From Ctena decussata (taxonomy: Eukaryota; Mollusca; Bivalvia; Lucinida; Lucinidae), in the NCBI GenBank assembly GCA_963989385.1, contig OZ022506.1, positions 2,831,415-2,895,414 on the forward strand: DNA of 64,000 bases, in the 5' to 3' direction. This document shows positions 1-12,290 of this stretch, in pieces. A model generated the notes under the pieces. It was not told where the DNA came from. It did no database searches and saw nothing but the letters and a program-made list of their open reading frames with translations. How positions within the stretch are numbered: position 1 is the stretch's first letter; every line of letters begins with the position of its first letter. The position numbers were made by a program, and so were the translations under genes.

Positions 1-84
1 AAACAGACAGATGAACATACTCACATAAAAGGCCACACTGTAGAGACGTTGCCCTCACACACAGTCATTGGGCTACTCGAATCT

Positions 85-212
85 TCGAGTAGTCTGAGGC
101 ATACCTGGGTGGCTGACTTCAATGCCCGTAATAAAATTTTAACTGCTAAGTTTCTCCAACAGGGCTATCGGAATCATAAACTTCGAAAAGCTTTTCCAAT
201 ATTCTATCGCCG
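85..212 (+). pseudogene. Second copy of the RT retroelement (C-terminal fragment)
   Basis: The frame reads VADFNARNKILTAKFLQQGY, then HKLRKAFPIFYRRH. It is the same block as in the remnant at 37.9-38.0 kb. It is cut off where a tRNA-derived SINE begins at about 213, and the element's 3' tail resumes after the SINE. Confidence 0.65.
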
Positions 213-425
213 ACACCCGGTAGCTCAGTGGGTCAAGCGCTGGTTCTGATCTAGCGGACCGGGTTCGAATCCCACTTGAGGCGAGAATCTGTCCTACCGT
301 AAACGGGGTTCCATTGCACAAAGCCTTTCATTATCATCGTCCAATCGTCCTGATATAACTGAAATACTGTTGAAAAGGACGTAAAATCACTAGTCATTCA
401 TTATCATCATCTAAGTTCAAAGTCA
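213..425 (+). mobile_element. SINE family 3 (tRNA-derived)
   Basis: Head CCGGTAGCTCAGTGGGTCAA with box B GGTTCGAATCC, then CGTCCTGATATAACTGAAAT, ACTGTTGAAAAGGACGTAAA and a CATTATCATC tail. It lies inside an older RT retroelement. Family 3 is the commonest SINE in the window, mostly as fragments. Confidence 0.75.
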
Positions 426-439
426 GATTAAAAAGCCTT

Positions 440-620
440 CATGCAGACCAAACTGCTAATTAAATGTATCGAACCGCCGCAGAAGCAGAGGACAAAGTTT
501 CGATCCAGTAAAACTAGTGTAACACCCAATCCCTCAGCGTTCTTTTGCTGACAAGGCGGTACTTCAGTTGTGGTTCCTCAATGCTAAATGTGGTTATGTC
601 CGCTTGTATATGATCTCTAG
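440..620 (+). mobile_element. 3' tail of the RT retroelement, downstream of the SINE
   Basis: It carries GATCCAGTAAAAC and CAAGGCGGTACTTCAGTTG, which match the 3' tail at 38.6-38.7 kb. Together with 85-212 this shows that the 213-425 SINE landed inside an older retroelement copy. Confidence 0.5.
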
Positions 621-1890
621 CAGTCTGGTCATCTGAAGTTGCCTGTTCGAAAAATGTCCAGAATTTTGAAAAAGAACCGTATCTTATGTTTCCCGTTTCC
701 TGCTGTGGTGATTTTAGATCATGATCTTGGCGTTACGAATAAGCACATTCAGACAAAGTTCCAGTGCTGAACCTTCTAATAAATCCATTTTATGGTAATT
801 TTTACCTTAAATGTATATTCCTCGCCAAGAGAAACCACATCAGTTTGCATGGCACTAATACCACAAAATGAGCCTCATCTTTTGTAAACTGTGGCCAGAT
901 GGCTGTGATTACAAGCATATGTTTACTGTTTCTCGAGAAATGCCGCCAGTAAGTGTGGCTCGGAGAGCCTGCCAAGACCTGCCCATGACCTTTTTTCTTT
1001 CGAACTTTTGGGGTTTAGTGACACTGATGAAGTTAAATACAGAAACGCGCGTCTGACGCACTAAATTTGGTGTTTTAGTTAATATTTCAAAGAAACGACC
1101 ACTAATTTTGTATCGTCTGACATGATGTTTTTTTACCGAAAAAAAGAACAGTTATCATGGATAAATGATGATTTGTTTCCTATTACTTAACTTATATGAA
1201 ATATAAAAGAAACAAAAGTTAGTTATAACAGGGGTAACAACCTACGTCATAGCATGGATCTCGCAAACATATGGATCGCCGCCATCTTTGAATTGCAGGG
1301 TAAGTTTTTCCTCTCGTTAAATCAATAAATCAGTCAAAACTAAACAGTTTTGGCGGTGCCTGACATTACACTTGGACAGAATGTATAATGATCGAGCCCA
1401 GAAATGCCGCTGCCTTTGTAATTGCCTCCCCACAGTTAAACAGGTGGAAGATAAAAGGACGATTTTAGCAGGGATATAGTGTACACATTTATGAAAAATA
1501 ACGTATTTTACCGCTAATACTACCAATCTTACCAATATTTATGTGATCGTAGTTAGTATTTGCCCTAAACTATTATTCTTAAACATATTTTTGTGATGGA
1601 AAACGGAAAGAGCATTCAAACGGCCAATTTTGATCTCGTAGACACTTATGACGGCAGAGATGTCGTGCACACAGGTATGGAAAACGTCACAGACTCGTGC
1701 ATTCTGATTGCATCAGTTCCTGGTCATTGCTCATCTTTTGCTTTTAATTGTACAAAATGGTCATTACTCAAATCATACTTTTAATGTAAGATCCGTTGTT
1801 CATTTTCTGATTTGAGCTTATACACTAGTCCAACAAACCAGTCTTTTTTTGTATCTGCTATTAGTGTTTGCCCCAGATAATAAACCAATC
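620..1890. other. No recognised feature
   Basis: AT-rich DNA; only short chance ORFs, no repeats matched elsewhere in the window. Confidence 0.6.
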
Positions 1891-1891
1891 A

Positions 1892-2003
1892 GATCACCCG
1901 AATTTTCAAATTTTCAATAGATTTATTGGTTTAGACTCATCACTTATCCATGAAGAGAGTCTTCACCAATAAATCTACTGAAGACTTGAAAATTCAAGTG
2001 ATC
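1892..2003. mobile_element. Small hairpin element
   Basis: GATCACCCGAATTTTCAA with TTGAAAATTCAAGTGATC and AATAGATTTATTGGT with ACCAATAAATCTACT give arms of about 40 bases with one bulge. Confidence 0.55.
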
Positions 2004-2253
2004 AGAAATGTACAGTCTTCTCTGGCTTGTCACGTCTATAAATGGCTTCAACATGACAAGTCAAATTGATTTAGATGTCGATGTAAATTTCTCGAATGAG
2101 CGTGTTTTCTCACTACAGAGGGACAGATGAAGGGAGAATTTGGCCGAATTCTCCATAAAAAGTATTTTATGGTTAGTCATTAGAACCACCTCGCCGAGGC
2201 GGTTCTATGGCTATCCATAACATTATTTTAAAAACAAACACATATTGTAAAAA

Positions 2254-3205
2254 TATGTGGATACTTATTAGAATCGCCTCGACGAGGCAGTTCTATGGGT
2301 ACCCACAGCACTGTTTTAAAGGTAGGTTCCTGTACTTAGGAATGCATCATAATTTTGATGATCTTTTATCCAAGTTGTTGGAAAGCACTTATAAAAGGGA
2401 ATGAATAAGTTTCACTAAAAAGTGTAAATCAAAAAAATATTTGAAAAGTTGTTTTGCAAGGGATTTCCTAACTCTGGCCGGGCCGGGTAGCGCAATCGGT
2501 AGGGCACCTGACTCGTAAGTCAGAGGTCCTGGGTTCGAATCCCGGTCTGGCCACATACTTTCGTTTCTCCTTCCGCTGATTCAAGAAGGGCAGTTGTCAG
2601 TTACTGGCGAAAGTATGTGCACTTAGTGCTGGTTAACCGCTTAGGAGGTCTAAGCCTGCCCAGGAATAGTGTGGTTAGGTTAACTGACCGTCCCGACATG
2701 ACCTTAGTTGTTTACCGTGGACGTTAAGCATCAAATCAACCAACCAACCAAATCCTAACTCTGCTTCGCACACCAGTTAGCACTATTTTTAGTTCGCGCC
2801 CAAAATAGATAACGCAGCTGACGTCATGCTGCATTGCATTTTGGGATAATTTTAACCCATCTGCCATGCCAGGACCTCTAGGAGAGCTCACGGCAAGGAA
2901 AAATTGACCTTTGGAGAATGGCATCAGAAATCGCGCACTTTTAGACATAATAAACATAGTTATTTTTAGAATTGGAATTCCAACCAAAAGGGAAAACGAC
3001 TATTTTCTTCAACATCTGGCGAGTTTCTCAGTAGCAACAAATTGAGAAAAATAAGATATTTCAATACTGCTCAGAAAAAGACGAAATTATTTTGTGAACA
3101 TAATTGTTATCGCTAGTCCAGGAACCTACCGTTAAAGCATGTTGTAGATATTTTGTTAGAATTGCCTCGAAAAGGCAGTTCTAATGAATATCCACAACAT
3201 ATGTT
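2254..3205. mobile_element. Inverted-repeat element containing a SINE
   Basis: The left arm (AATATGTGGATACTTATTAG, hairpin 2268-2295, TAAAGGTAGGTTCCTG) is mirrored by the right arm (CAGGAACCTACCGTTAAAG, hairpin 3156-3184, GAATATCCACAACATATG). The SINE at 2477-2752 is inside. A single arm-type copy sits at 12870-12950 and a single hairpin at 2181-2207. Confidence 0.55.
2477..2752 (+). mobile_element. SINE family 1, full-length, 11-bp target duplication
   Basis: The tRNA-like head has box A (GGTAGCGCAATCGGT) and box B (GGTTCGAATCC), acceptor halves that can pair, and an anticodon arm with CGTAA. A conserved body with GCCTGCCCAGGAATAGTG and TACCGTGGACGTTAAGC follows, then a CCAA-repeat tail. 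Direct repeats TCCTAACTCTG flank it at 2466-2476 and 2753-2763. It is a SINE and not a functional tRNA gene, because the body and tail are shared with three other copies. Confidence 0.85.
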
Positions 3206-3647
3206 TTTCATGGAGAAATAAGAATATTCCCCAATAATCATAAAATATTCCTCTTATATGTTCCTCTGTAACAAGATGCATCTCATAACACAAATCTAGA
3301 AAACATATTCATTGATACAAGGTAAAAATTTTAGAAAGATTTCATTGATTACAAATGAGATATGATCAAATTAAGAAGTGTTGCGTTAGGAGTGTGATTG
3401 AATGTATTTGATATCAGTCGAATTTGACCAATGGCCACAGGTAATGTTTGCATGCCGCACAATGTGTGGCGACTAAAAAAGCACAGCGTGTCGAAAACTT
3501 TGGCATTACAAGTGTGATGAACAGAATAAAACATTAGACTTTGATTCCAATATCAGCCCTCGACCATTATTGTGATTCTATGACTTAAACCGTAGGCTGT
3601 CCACGCAAGGGGTCACAATAGGTAAAAAATAAGACATTTTTAGCGCG

Positions 3648-4125
3648 CCTTTGCGAAGCAAAGGAGAGCTTATGCTATACCCCCGGCGTCGTAGTCCGAG
3701 TATGCGTCAGCGTTCGCGTCCGCGTCCATGTTCGCGTTCGCGTCCGTGTTCGCGCCCGCGTCCGTGTCTGTGAGCAGTTTAACCTATGTTAACCATTTGC
3801 GTTTAGGTCTTTTTCTCACAAACTATAAGGGCTAGAGTAATGAAACTGCGAACAGACTTACACCAGAACATGATCACTTCAATGTATGCACCATGTATGA
3901 CCCTGACCTACTGGTCATGGTCTACTGACTTTGAAAAAAAATAGGTTAAAATAATAATAAAATAAGTTAATGTAGTTTAATATATGTTAAGCATTTGCGT
4001 TTAGGTCTTTTTCTCACAAAGTAATGAAATATGACGGTACACATTTACATCAGCGCATGATCACCTGAATATAATTATGCACCATGTATGACCTTGATCT
4101 ACTTGTCATAGTCTACTGACTTTGA

Positions 4126-4167
<42 letters not shown>

Positions 4168-4900
4168 CGTTTAGGGTTTAACGGCCCTTTGAGAAAGTAT
4201 TTCAGTCTATATCGGGCCGTCTCCCAGAGAGAGGGAGAAAGAAAAGAGAAATGCTAGACCAGAGAAAAAAAATGTCCAAACAAGCCGCACCCACTGCAAG
4301 CACAGTAGGCCCTTGCCCTACAATGTTCCAAATCAGTAGGACGCCCCGGTACTGGAAGTTATACACAGCACCATCGCACCACCCGACCACCCCCTACTGA
4401 CTTTGAAAAAAATCAGGTTAATGTATGTTAAACATGTGTGTTCCAAGTCAGTTTCAAAGTAGTTAAAAGGGTTAGAGTAATGATATTTGGTCATGACTTG
4501 CATCTGGATGAGGGTATGTGAGTGTAACCAACCATGTAGGATAGTGACATACATTTTTACGCTTCACTGACTTTATATTTCTCAGTCCCTATATGGGTTA
4601 CAGTTATGATACTTTGCACACACTTAAACATGGACCAGATCATTTCAGCAGCATCCTGTTTGTATGGATTTGAGTATGTTTTATGCTTCATTTGACTTTA
4701 TGATACGCTTCACTGACTTCGTGATATTTCTCAGTTCCTGTATGGGTTAGGAAAAAAAATCACAGTTAGAACTAATGATTTACATCAAACATGTAGACTC
4801 GAATTGTTTAAAATATTATCGCGTTCACATAAGTCTTTGTTGTTTAATGTTCAAGTGGAATGGTTAGATCAATGTGCACCGGTTGTTATAAATAGTCAGG
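3648..4900 (+). repeat. Degenerate tandem repeat region with SINE insertion
   Basis: GTTAACCATTTGCGTTTAGG and GTTAAGCATTTGCGTTTAGG, each with TCTTTTTCTCACAAA, TGATCAC, ATGCACCATGTATGACC and CTACTGACTTTGAA, recur every ~180-190 bases and decay towards 4.9 kb. It starts with a GCGTCCGCGTCC triplet stretch. The 4127-4393 SINE sits in it. Confidence 0.6.
4127..4393 (-). mobile_element. SINE-like family 2, 14-bp target duplication
   Basis: An ATTG-repeat tail at 4127-4165 is followed by AACGGCCCTTTGAGAAAG, CGGGCCGTCTCC, TAGGCCCTTGCCCTAC and CCCGGTACTGGAAGTTATAC. CTACTGACTTTGAA repeats at 4113-4126 and 4394-4407. A second copy is at 61131-61279. It is short and non-coding with a simple-repeat tail and a target duplication, so SINE-like is a fair label. 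I could not place both Pol III boxes with confidence. Confidence 0.7.
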
Positions 4901-4914
4901 TGGAACGATGCCGA

Positions 4915-5195
4915 GATTGATTGATTGATTGATTTGATGCTTAACGTCCGCGGTAAACAGCTATGATCATGTCGGGACGGTCAGTTAACCTAACCACACT
5001 ATTTCTGGGCGGGCTTAGACCACTAAGCGGTTAACCAGTACTAAGTGCACATACTTTCGCCAGTAACTGACAACTGCCCTTCTTGAATCAGCGGAAGGAG
5101 AAACGTAAGTATGTGGCCAGACAGGGTTTTGAACCCAGGACCTCTGACTTATGAGTCAGGTGCCCTACCGATTACAATCCCGAGTCACATTCAAA
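4915..5195 (-). mobile_element. SINE family 1, diverged copy
   Basis: The ATTG tail is at the low-coordinate end, then GCTTAACGTCCGCGGTAAAC, the body, and the tRNA-like head ending near 5180. The last bases of the head are scrambled (GATTACAATCCCGAG), and no clear target duplication was found. Confidence 0.75.
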
Positions 5196-5199
5196 TATC

Positions 5200-5528
5200 C
5201 GCTTATTATATTCTGAGCTTTTAAACTATGCAAAATAAATATAGAACAATTTTATTGGAAATGGCTGGTACATGTATCTAGATCCAGCGATAAACTCTTG
5301 AGAAGACATTTCTGGTTAGATTTACTCAGAGACTTATCTAGCGTGACGTCAGTGTTTCAGGCCAATATACGTAAATGACATTTCGAACCATGTGCTTTAG
5401 CCAAAATCAGAATAAAATGCAAGCCTTTATGCAGAAAAATGTTCCAAAAAATCTAATTGCCACGAAGAAATCACTTTCAAATCCGATAATTTGACGTTTT
5501 GGTCTTCGCTTTAATGTTATCAAATTAG

Positions 5529-5561
<33 letters not shown>

Positions 5562-6735
5562 AGAAAAAAAAAAAAAAAAAAAGTTTTATGAGTTCTATGT
5601 GGTATTTCTTTAATTTGTTTCTCTTTTTGCCTAGAAACAAAGAAACAATGTTGCATAAACATTTTTGACAAAAAGTCTTATTTACAGCAAATGCACAAAA
5701 GGACGAAGCCTAACGTCACCTATTTCAAACCGACACGTTCCCATTACGTTGAGGCAACTTATTGTTTTAATTCTAAATAAAGAACATGTAGTCTACCATG
5801 TAACCACTGTTTTCGTTCGGAATATGGTTTTAGTAAATAAGAGCGCATCCAAAACAGTGCGGATTTAACTGAATAATGACGTATTGACGTCAGTGACGTC
5901 GTCTAGGCTAGGTGAGATGTCTGTGTTGTCAAACCTTTCACGCATTCATTTGGTTCAACCAGACAAAAATGCACATCACCGATTAAAATATCATGCAAAG
6001 AGATCATGTGTTTGGCGGTTTTGCAGTTTTTAATAGGGCACGACTTTTATGTTTGATCTCTTCAACGTTTTTCTCTCATCTCTAATACCGAATTGAAACG
6101 ATTTTTCTTGAATTTTCTTTGCATCGGTTGTCCAAAATATATGTGTCTCTCTTATTCAGTTTAGTTTTGATAAATAGTTTACACAGGCTATGAAAATATA
6201 TATAAAATCCAAAAAAAAAATAAAAAAAATGCTAAATATATTTTGCATAGTATATTTCACTATGCCTATAATATTAAAGCTATAATCCTTACCTTCATTG
6301 CTGGTTGCCTCTGAAGTATTTCAAGGTATGTAAAAAACAGGAACACGAACAAAAGTCGAAATAAGTATAAATAAAACTAAAATCCTGTAAAATCACTTTA
6401 AAAGAAGTCAAAAGTACTTATTGGTATAATATCCCGATATTGACAGAATATTTGCATATATGTTAATTGCACTACAGTTAGAAAAAGAAAGACCTTTCTC
6501 TTTTGGTAACAACTAAAGGTGTGAAGAAACAAAGTACGCAAGCACCGTATATACTGCTTCAGTGCCATGTGGCGTTGGAGACTTGGAGACACAGCGCAGC
6601 ATATCGCATAAATAGACTGTGAAATATGGGTTGAAATGAACATACGTTTCACTAGGTTGCAGATGTTATTCTTTAGATTGTAAACTGGAGGTCTATGTTC
6701 ATACAAACACAAATAAAGCATTTAACATGAGCAGG
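5200..6735. other. No gene; AT-rich with one poly-A tract
   Basis: Apart from the A-run at 5529-5583, nothing was matched. A minus ORF of 107 codons at 6398-6721 has no recognisable content. Confidence 0.55.
5529..5583. repeat. Poly-A tract
   Basis: About 32 A, a CAG interruption, then about 18 A. No retroelement body was recognised next to it, so its origin is open. Confidence 0.9.
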
Positions 6736-7063
6736 GGGTCAGGTCAGGAGACTGGGAACATGATTATGCAGGCACACACGATACTTGGGGACTCGGAGAC
6801 TGGAGACTAGATGCATTTAGATGTAAACATACAGATACGTTGTCGGAGACTCCGCGGACTGGAGACTCCGGGGACTATACATATAGAGGATGCTATATAT
6901 AGAAACGTACGTAATATACAAGGATATGTTGCAGACAAGGTGACATGAATGTGCAGGCACACACGATACTATCTATTTGGGGACCCGGGGACTGGAGACT
7001 CGAAGATTACTTAAAGATAGATAGATATATGCATACACCTTTACACTGACGATTTGGAGATCA
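6735..7063 (+). repeat. Degenerate GGAGACT/GGGGACT minisatellite, left part
   Basis: CTTGGGGACTCGGAGACTGG, GACTGGAGACTCCGGGGAC and GGACCCGGGGACTGGAGACT recur with ATATAGATA-type spacers. The array continues at 8724-8850 beyond the inserted element. Confidence 0.6.
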
Positions 7064-8723
7064 GGGGCCTGTTTCACAACGAATCGTACGATCAAAATTC
7101 GTCGTAAGATGATCGTACGAGAATCTTACGACCAAAAATCGCTTTCATGAAAAAAATCTCTGTTTCACTATTGTCCTCGTAGAACTCAATTTACGATCAA
7201 ATCTACGATACCTAAAGGGCAGTCGTAAATTTCACTTTTTCTCCTCTTTCACCGCTCAGCATACTCATACTTAACTTTTGAATAGATTACATTTATCTAC
7301 TGTCTTTCTGAAAAGCACATACCAAGTTTTGAGCAAATCAGCCAATTAACAAAATTCTAAATTTATGATAAATCTTCTAAGGGTGATTTTGAATGAAGTT
7401 TTTCCTGTACGATTATCGTACGATTATCGTGCGATTCTTGCGGGATAATTTACCTGCAATGTATCAGAGACTATTCTCAAAATCATGGCGGCAGCATTTG
7501 TTCAAATAGAGAGAAATTATCTTACAAGAAAATGGGAGGTCTTAGGACTGTTTGAACCCCTAATTACGTGATCTCTGATCTGAGGAGACTGCATGTTTGT
7601 ATTCAACGGTATGGCACGCCAAATGCACAATAAATCTTTAAACTAGGTTTAAGAAATTTTACCCTAAGTTGAGCTTCAAACCTAAGTTTCAGTTCAGTTA
7701 TAGGCTTCAAATCTGACTTCAATACCCGGATTTGTAAAAACGATTATAGAAAATTTCAATTTTCAAAAGTTAGTTTTGAAGTTAAAACAAAGGATTGAAA
7801 ACTTAACACCTAAAATTGAGAATGTGAAATTTGTCTTGCTATACAAACGAATTATTGCGCTGACCACAACAAGGTTCTGCAGTGCAAGTCTGAAAGAGCT
7901 GATACAATCACAAACAGCATTTGGCAAAATAACAAGACCCGAGTTTAATTCCTCGGAACTTCCATCTCAAAACTGTATTTCGAAAATCGAGGAAGGACAT
8001 GGCAAGCCAATGCACAATGAATTTCAAAACCCTGAGTTTCAGCCTTGTTTCAGAGTTTCAGTCCTAGGTTTTGGATCTCCAATCCCCACTTTTGTAAAAT
8101 GAATTTATATAGGAATTTTGTTTTCATATCTTGGTTTTGAAGATCTGCAACTAAGGATAAAAAACTTTGAACCTTGGATTGAAAACTTCCCAAGTGCGAT
8201 CCTTCGTGTCTTTGGTTAGGTGTCGTCCATGTTTACTTAGAATCCACCGGTAGCTCAGTGGTTTAAGCGCTGCCCTGCTAATCAAGCGGTCCTGAGGTCG
8301 TTTCCGGAGGCGGAAATCGTTTCAGTTGTAAACAGGGTTCCCTTGCACATAACCTTTCATAATCACCCTTCCACCGTCCTGATACGACTGAAATACTGTT
8401 GAAACGGACGTAAAATCGCAAGCCATCCATCCATCCATCTTCCTTACTTCAGTGAGAATGGCTTTAAACTCATTTGAGGTCCATTTGACCTTTTTCTTTG
8501 ACATGATTGCGTTGTAGTACAAATCGCTACTGTTTGTGTTTATAAAACCCAATACACATCACGTCTGCGATCCATCGTATAACTTAAATCCTACGAGAAT
8601 CGTACTATCTGTCGTACGATGTTTTTATGAAACGATCGTGCGAGAATCGTGCGATTCTCGTACGACCAAACGTACGATTATCGCACGATTCATCGTACGG
8701 TTAATTTTTGTGAACTAGGCCCC
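7064..8723. mobile_element. TIR element with CGTACG-rich ends
   Basis: The left end GGGGCCTGTTTCACAACG and the right end TTTTTGTGAACTAGGCCCC are inverted. Both ends have many CGTACGAT/ATCGTACG motifs (about 7085-7140, 7405-7445, 8585-8700). The flanks belong to one broken GACTCGGAGACT minisatellite, so the element landed in it. Inside are two diverged ~390-bp repeats (7610-7850, 8000-8190) and a SINE family 3 copy. No transposase. Confidence 0.65.
8243..8442 (+). mobile_element. SINE family 3, near full length
   Basis: Starts CCACCGGTAGCTCAGTGG, with the body CGTCCTGATACGACTGAAAT and GACGTAAAATC, and ends with a (CATC)n tail. It is nested inside the 7064-8723 element. Its box B is partly eroded (GAGGTCGTTTCC). 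Confidence 0.75.
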
Positions 8724-8739
8724 AGGCGACTCGGAGGTG

Positions 8740-8767
8740 AAGGGACATACATACATACATACATACA

Positions 8768-8801
<34 letters not shown>

Positions 8802-9120
8802 CATACACTGACAATTCGGGGATCTGCAGACTCGGAGACTCGGGGGACATACATACATACATACATATATACATACATACATACATACATGCGCACGTGT
8901 ACATACATACATACACACACACACACATACATACATACATACATACATACATACATACATACATACATACATACATACATACGTACATACATACATACAT
9001 ACATCATGGAGATATATATATGATATATACATACATCATGGAGATTATACCTTCTATAGATATATACATACATCATGGAGATATATACATACATACATAT
9101 ACCATCGAGATGGATACACA
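8740..9120. repeat. (ACAT)n microsatellite
   Basis: Long ACAT runs at 8745-8800, 8848-8890 and 8925-9005 are broken by GACTCGGAGACTCGGGG and by GCGCACGTGT. It gives rise to several overlapping false ORFs of Tyr-Ile-His-Thr repeats on both strands. Confidence 0.92.
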
Positions 9121-9953
9121 TATACTGAAAGGATTTAAAAACTTCCACTTTTTATTGCTGGCTGCTGATCTGTTCACTCATGACAGTGTTGAATATTTAA
9201 CGACAAAATGCTTGAAACTTATCAAATTTAAAGATTACGCAGTTTATTTGTATCATCTACTTAAATGACGTCAGTAAAAGAGCGTTACGTCACTGAAATG
9301 CATAAGGCGATACCGGCGTTATCCTATGCAACACTCTTTTCGACCATTTCTTACTGTCTTAACATTGTGACGTCATCCACATTGATTTGCAAGTATCACT
9401 GCGGATGATGCTGTCGCGCAAAGCCTATTACGGAGACGGCGTCGACGTTAGTTAACGTCATGACCTCTGGTTTTTAATCTCGGTTAGCTGCTTTTCTGAC
9501 GGTCTTTTGAGCTTTGTGTCAAGAGTGCACGTCGTCTGAGATTGTAAATTGCCGTAATTAACGCATAAAATTGTACCGCGACGTCACTTTATGAAATTTC
9601 AGCATTTACCTGGCCCAAAACTCTGCACCTGTGTGCGATATTTAGGCGCGGTAGGCTAAATAAAGCCACTGGCCGATTTCAAACTTTTAAGATTCAATTT
9701 GATTTTGTACGAGAAATGTTTCATTAGAAAACTGTATACATGAAGCTATACATCCTTATGTAAACGGTACTAAGAACACGAGGAGCACGTGCTTGTTCCT
9801 GACCGATTCGGTTGAACGGTTTCAGATTCGATATATTGATATAATCAGGTATAAGAGAATATATATGCTGTAAAATTTTGGTGGACGCAGCTGCATTCAT
9901 TTTTGAGATATTCAAAATTAATGGGTGGAAGTTTTTAAATCCTTTCAGTATAT
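9120..9953. mobile_element. 0.83-kb element with perfect 29-bp inverted ends
   Basis: ATATACTGAAAGGATTTAAA plus AACTTCCAC (9120-9148) is exactly mirrored at 9925-9953. The interior is richer in G+C, with several TGACGTCA-like sites, and has no coding. It is a likely MITE. A TA or TATA duplication is possible, but the flanks are microsatellite. Confidence 0.6.
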
Positions 9954-10089
9954 ATACTATATGCTCCAGCCTATTGAATGTCCCTTTTGTCAAGGATCAG
10001 ATAAAATTGTTATCGTTATTTGTTAACTAGCCTCTAATAGGATAAGAAAACAAAAACCTCATATACAGCTTGTAAAGTCTCTAACACAA

Positions 10090-10290
10090 ACAGTTTGACC
10101 ACTGTTTGGCAGCAGGATGCCACTTAAGCAACAGTTACAGCTGCTTATCAGTCATCTACATAAACAAACAATTTCATGCTAAAAAGTTCACCAGAATTGG
10201 AACTTGTAGGCTGTGGACAAAGTGTATAGGGTACAAATGTAGTACATGTACAATATTTCGTGTGGTCTTACATGACTTTCTTCCCCTCAA
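10090..10290 (+). repeat. Interspersed repeat family P5, copy 1
   Basis: GGATGCCACTTAAGCAACAG, TGCTTATCAGTCATCTAC, AAAGTTCACCAGAA and TAGGCTGTGGACAAAGTG match the reverse complement of 52.10-52.31 kb. It is non-coding by appearance. Confidence 0.55.
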
Positions 10291-10429
10291 GTCTGATCAG
10301 GTCTGTCGGTATGGCGGTAGCATAGACCCTAAACTGTCCTTGTAGCGCAAAGCGAAAATTCCGATTAGGCTGTTCGGAAGCCCAGGCTAAGTATTCGCCC
10401 TGCGCACATGCCACTTTGTTTATTTAGTT

Positions 10430-11300
10430 GTGTCGCGGCTCAATTATTATTTTAATTTTATGAAATCGCTATTTTGCGATATCACCAATTCTGTTCTGTG
10501 ATATCACAAAATACACAAAATGGAGTTTGTGATTGCATAATTTTTTTTATGATAATATAAAATACAATTTGATATCACAAATTAGAATTTGTGATATCAA
10601 AAAAAAGCAACAACAAAAAACATTACTTTTTTTGATATCACAAAATAGATTTTATGATATCATATATTTAAGATTTTATGATATCACAAATTTGCTTTTG
10701 TTGTCAATAAATCGAATACAGGATATCAGAAATCTCAAAATTCACAAAATCAGAGGTTTATTACTGATATCACATATTCGATTTTGTGATATCACAAAAT
10801 AGAATATGTGATATCACAAGATTTTAGTGATTTTGTGATATCATAAAATCTTTTTTTTTTGTGATATTAGAAAATCGTTCAGGTATTTCAGTTCTTAGGA
10901 AAAATCATTTCTTAGATGGAACATTGTACCAATTTTTTGATATCACAAATCTAATTTTTGATATCAAAACCTCGCCTTGATTTTGTAATATCACAAATTT
11001 GGTTTTGTGATATCACATACTACATTTTATGATATTATAAAATGAGCCTGATTTTTGACATCACAAAATGGATTTTGTGATATCAAAAAAAATAGAAAAC
11101 GAATTAGTGATATAAATAATTGCATTTATTGATGTCATAAAATAATCATGATTTTTTGATATCACAAAATCTATATTCTGATATCACAAAACAGATTTTT
11201 GATATCACAAAATATATGAAATCAAGCTTATTTTTTATATCAAAAATGTATTTTGTAATATCAAATAAATAGAATTTATGACATCAAAAATACTAAAATA
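10430..11300. repeat. Array of short palindromes around GATATC (type 1)
   Basis: Dozens of imperfect TTTTGTGATATCACAAAA units, separated by A/T-rich spacers of variable length. Half-sites (AAATTTGTGATATC, GATATCACAAAATAG) occur in both orientations. It is not a simple microsatellite, because symmetry is kept while the period varies. The 89-codon ORF in it is an accident. Confidence 0.8.
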
Positions 11301-11889
11301 GTAAAACGGCATCTCATATAAAATGACTTCTGTTGCCGGTCTGCACAAACGTGCCGGCTGATTTGAGTATCGCCGGGTGGCACATCGCTTGAAGTAAATG
11401 GGCATACTTACAGGGAATAAAACTCTTTATTTTCATATTTCAGAATTTGCTCGTGGAGGTGCAAATTCTATTTCTAAAAATTGATTCCGATTGAAAAGGA
11501 ACAAAACTATTTTTGTCTTTTTCCATTGGAGTCGCTTTTCTAAATAAGATTTTGCAGTAAATTAAATAGTCTAAGATAAAACCCATTTAATGTGTGTGCA
11601 CACGCGCGAGCCTGTCCGCGTGTATGCGTATATGTTGCTCTAAAAGATGTTCTTGTATTTGTTAAAATACCTGCATTTGCCCTCGGTGTAGCAGCTGCAT
11701 CCTTAGCGGAGTCAGATTGACTAAAATCAGATTGAAGCGTAACCTTTTCGTTTCAGACGATGAAACAAGCACGTATATGACGTAAACTGTGACCTAACGC
11801 CAGAATCGTTTCAGTCCAACCGTTTGTACATGTATGCTCCCTCGGACCGATCGAGAACTGTGCTATGGCGGTCCATTCGGTTTTTTACA

Positions 11890-12290
11890 CATGGAAAGCA
11901 GATAGATATCTGCATTTCAAATATCCATATTGATATCATAGATGTCTGTATGTCTGTATCTTTTGTAATTACAGATATCTCTAATTGAACTGCAGATATC
12001 TGTAATTGAAATAGAGATAGCTCTAACTGAGATGCAGATATCTATTTGAAATACAGATAACTCTAATTTTCATCATAATATAGATATCTGCATTTGACGA
12101 AAAAGTGTCTGCCTTTTTCAAACAGATATCTGTATTCAAAATACAGATATCTCTAACTGAAATACAAATACCTGTATTTAAAATTCAGACACCTGAATTT
12201 CTAAAATTAATACATATATCTGCATTACAAATGCAGATGTCTGCATTTCTAGTACAGATATCTGTGTTTGTGGTTTAAATAAAAAGATCT
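11890..12290. repeat. Array of short palindromes around AGATATCT (type 2), part 1
   Basis: Units such as TGCAGATATCTGTAATTG and AATACAGATATCTGTATT repeat with irregular spacing. The arms (CAGATATCTG) differ from the type 1 array (GTGATATCAC), although both share GATATC. Confidence 0.78.

Noticed and set aside
2487..2554. Functional tRNA gene with a CGT anticodon
   Set aside because: The same head is followed by the same body and tail in three other copies with target duplications, so it is a SINE head; the anticodon loop is also one base short.
8649..9268. Overlapping ORFs of Tyr-Ile-His-Thr or Met-Tyr-Val-Cys repeats on both strands
   Set aside because: They are translations of the (ACAT)n microsatellite; all frames stay open because the 4-base unit lacks stops.
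10533..10802. 89-codon ORF rich in Ile/Asp/Phe
   Set aside because: It is made of GATATC palindrome units (ISQNRFYDI-like repeats) and has no independent support.
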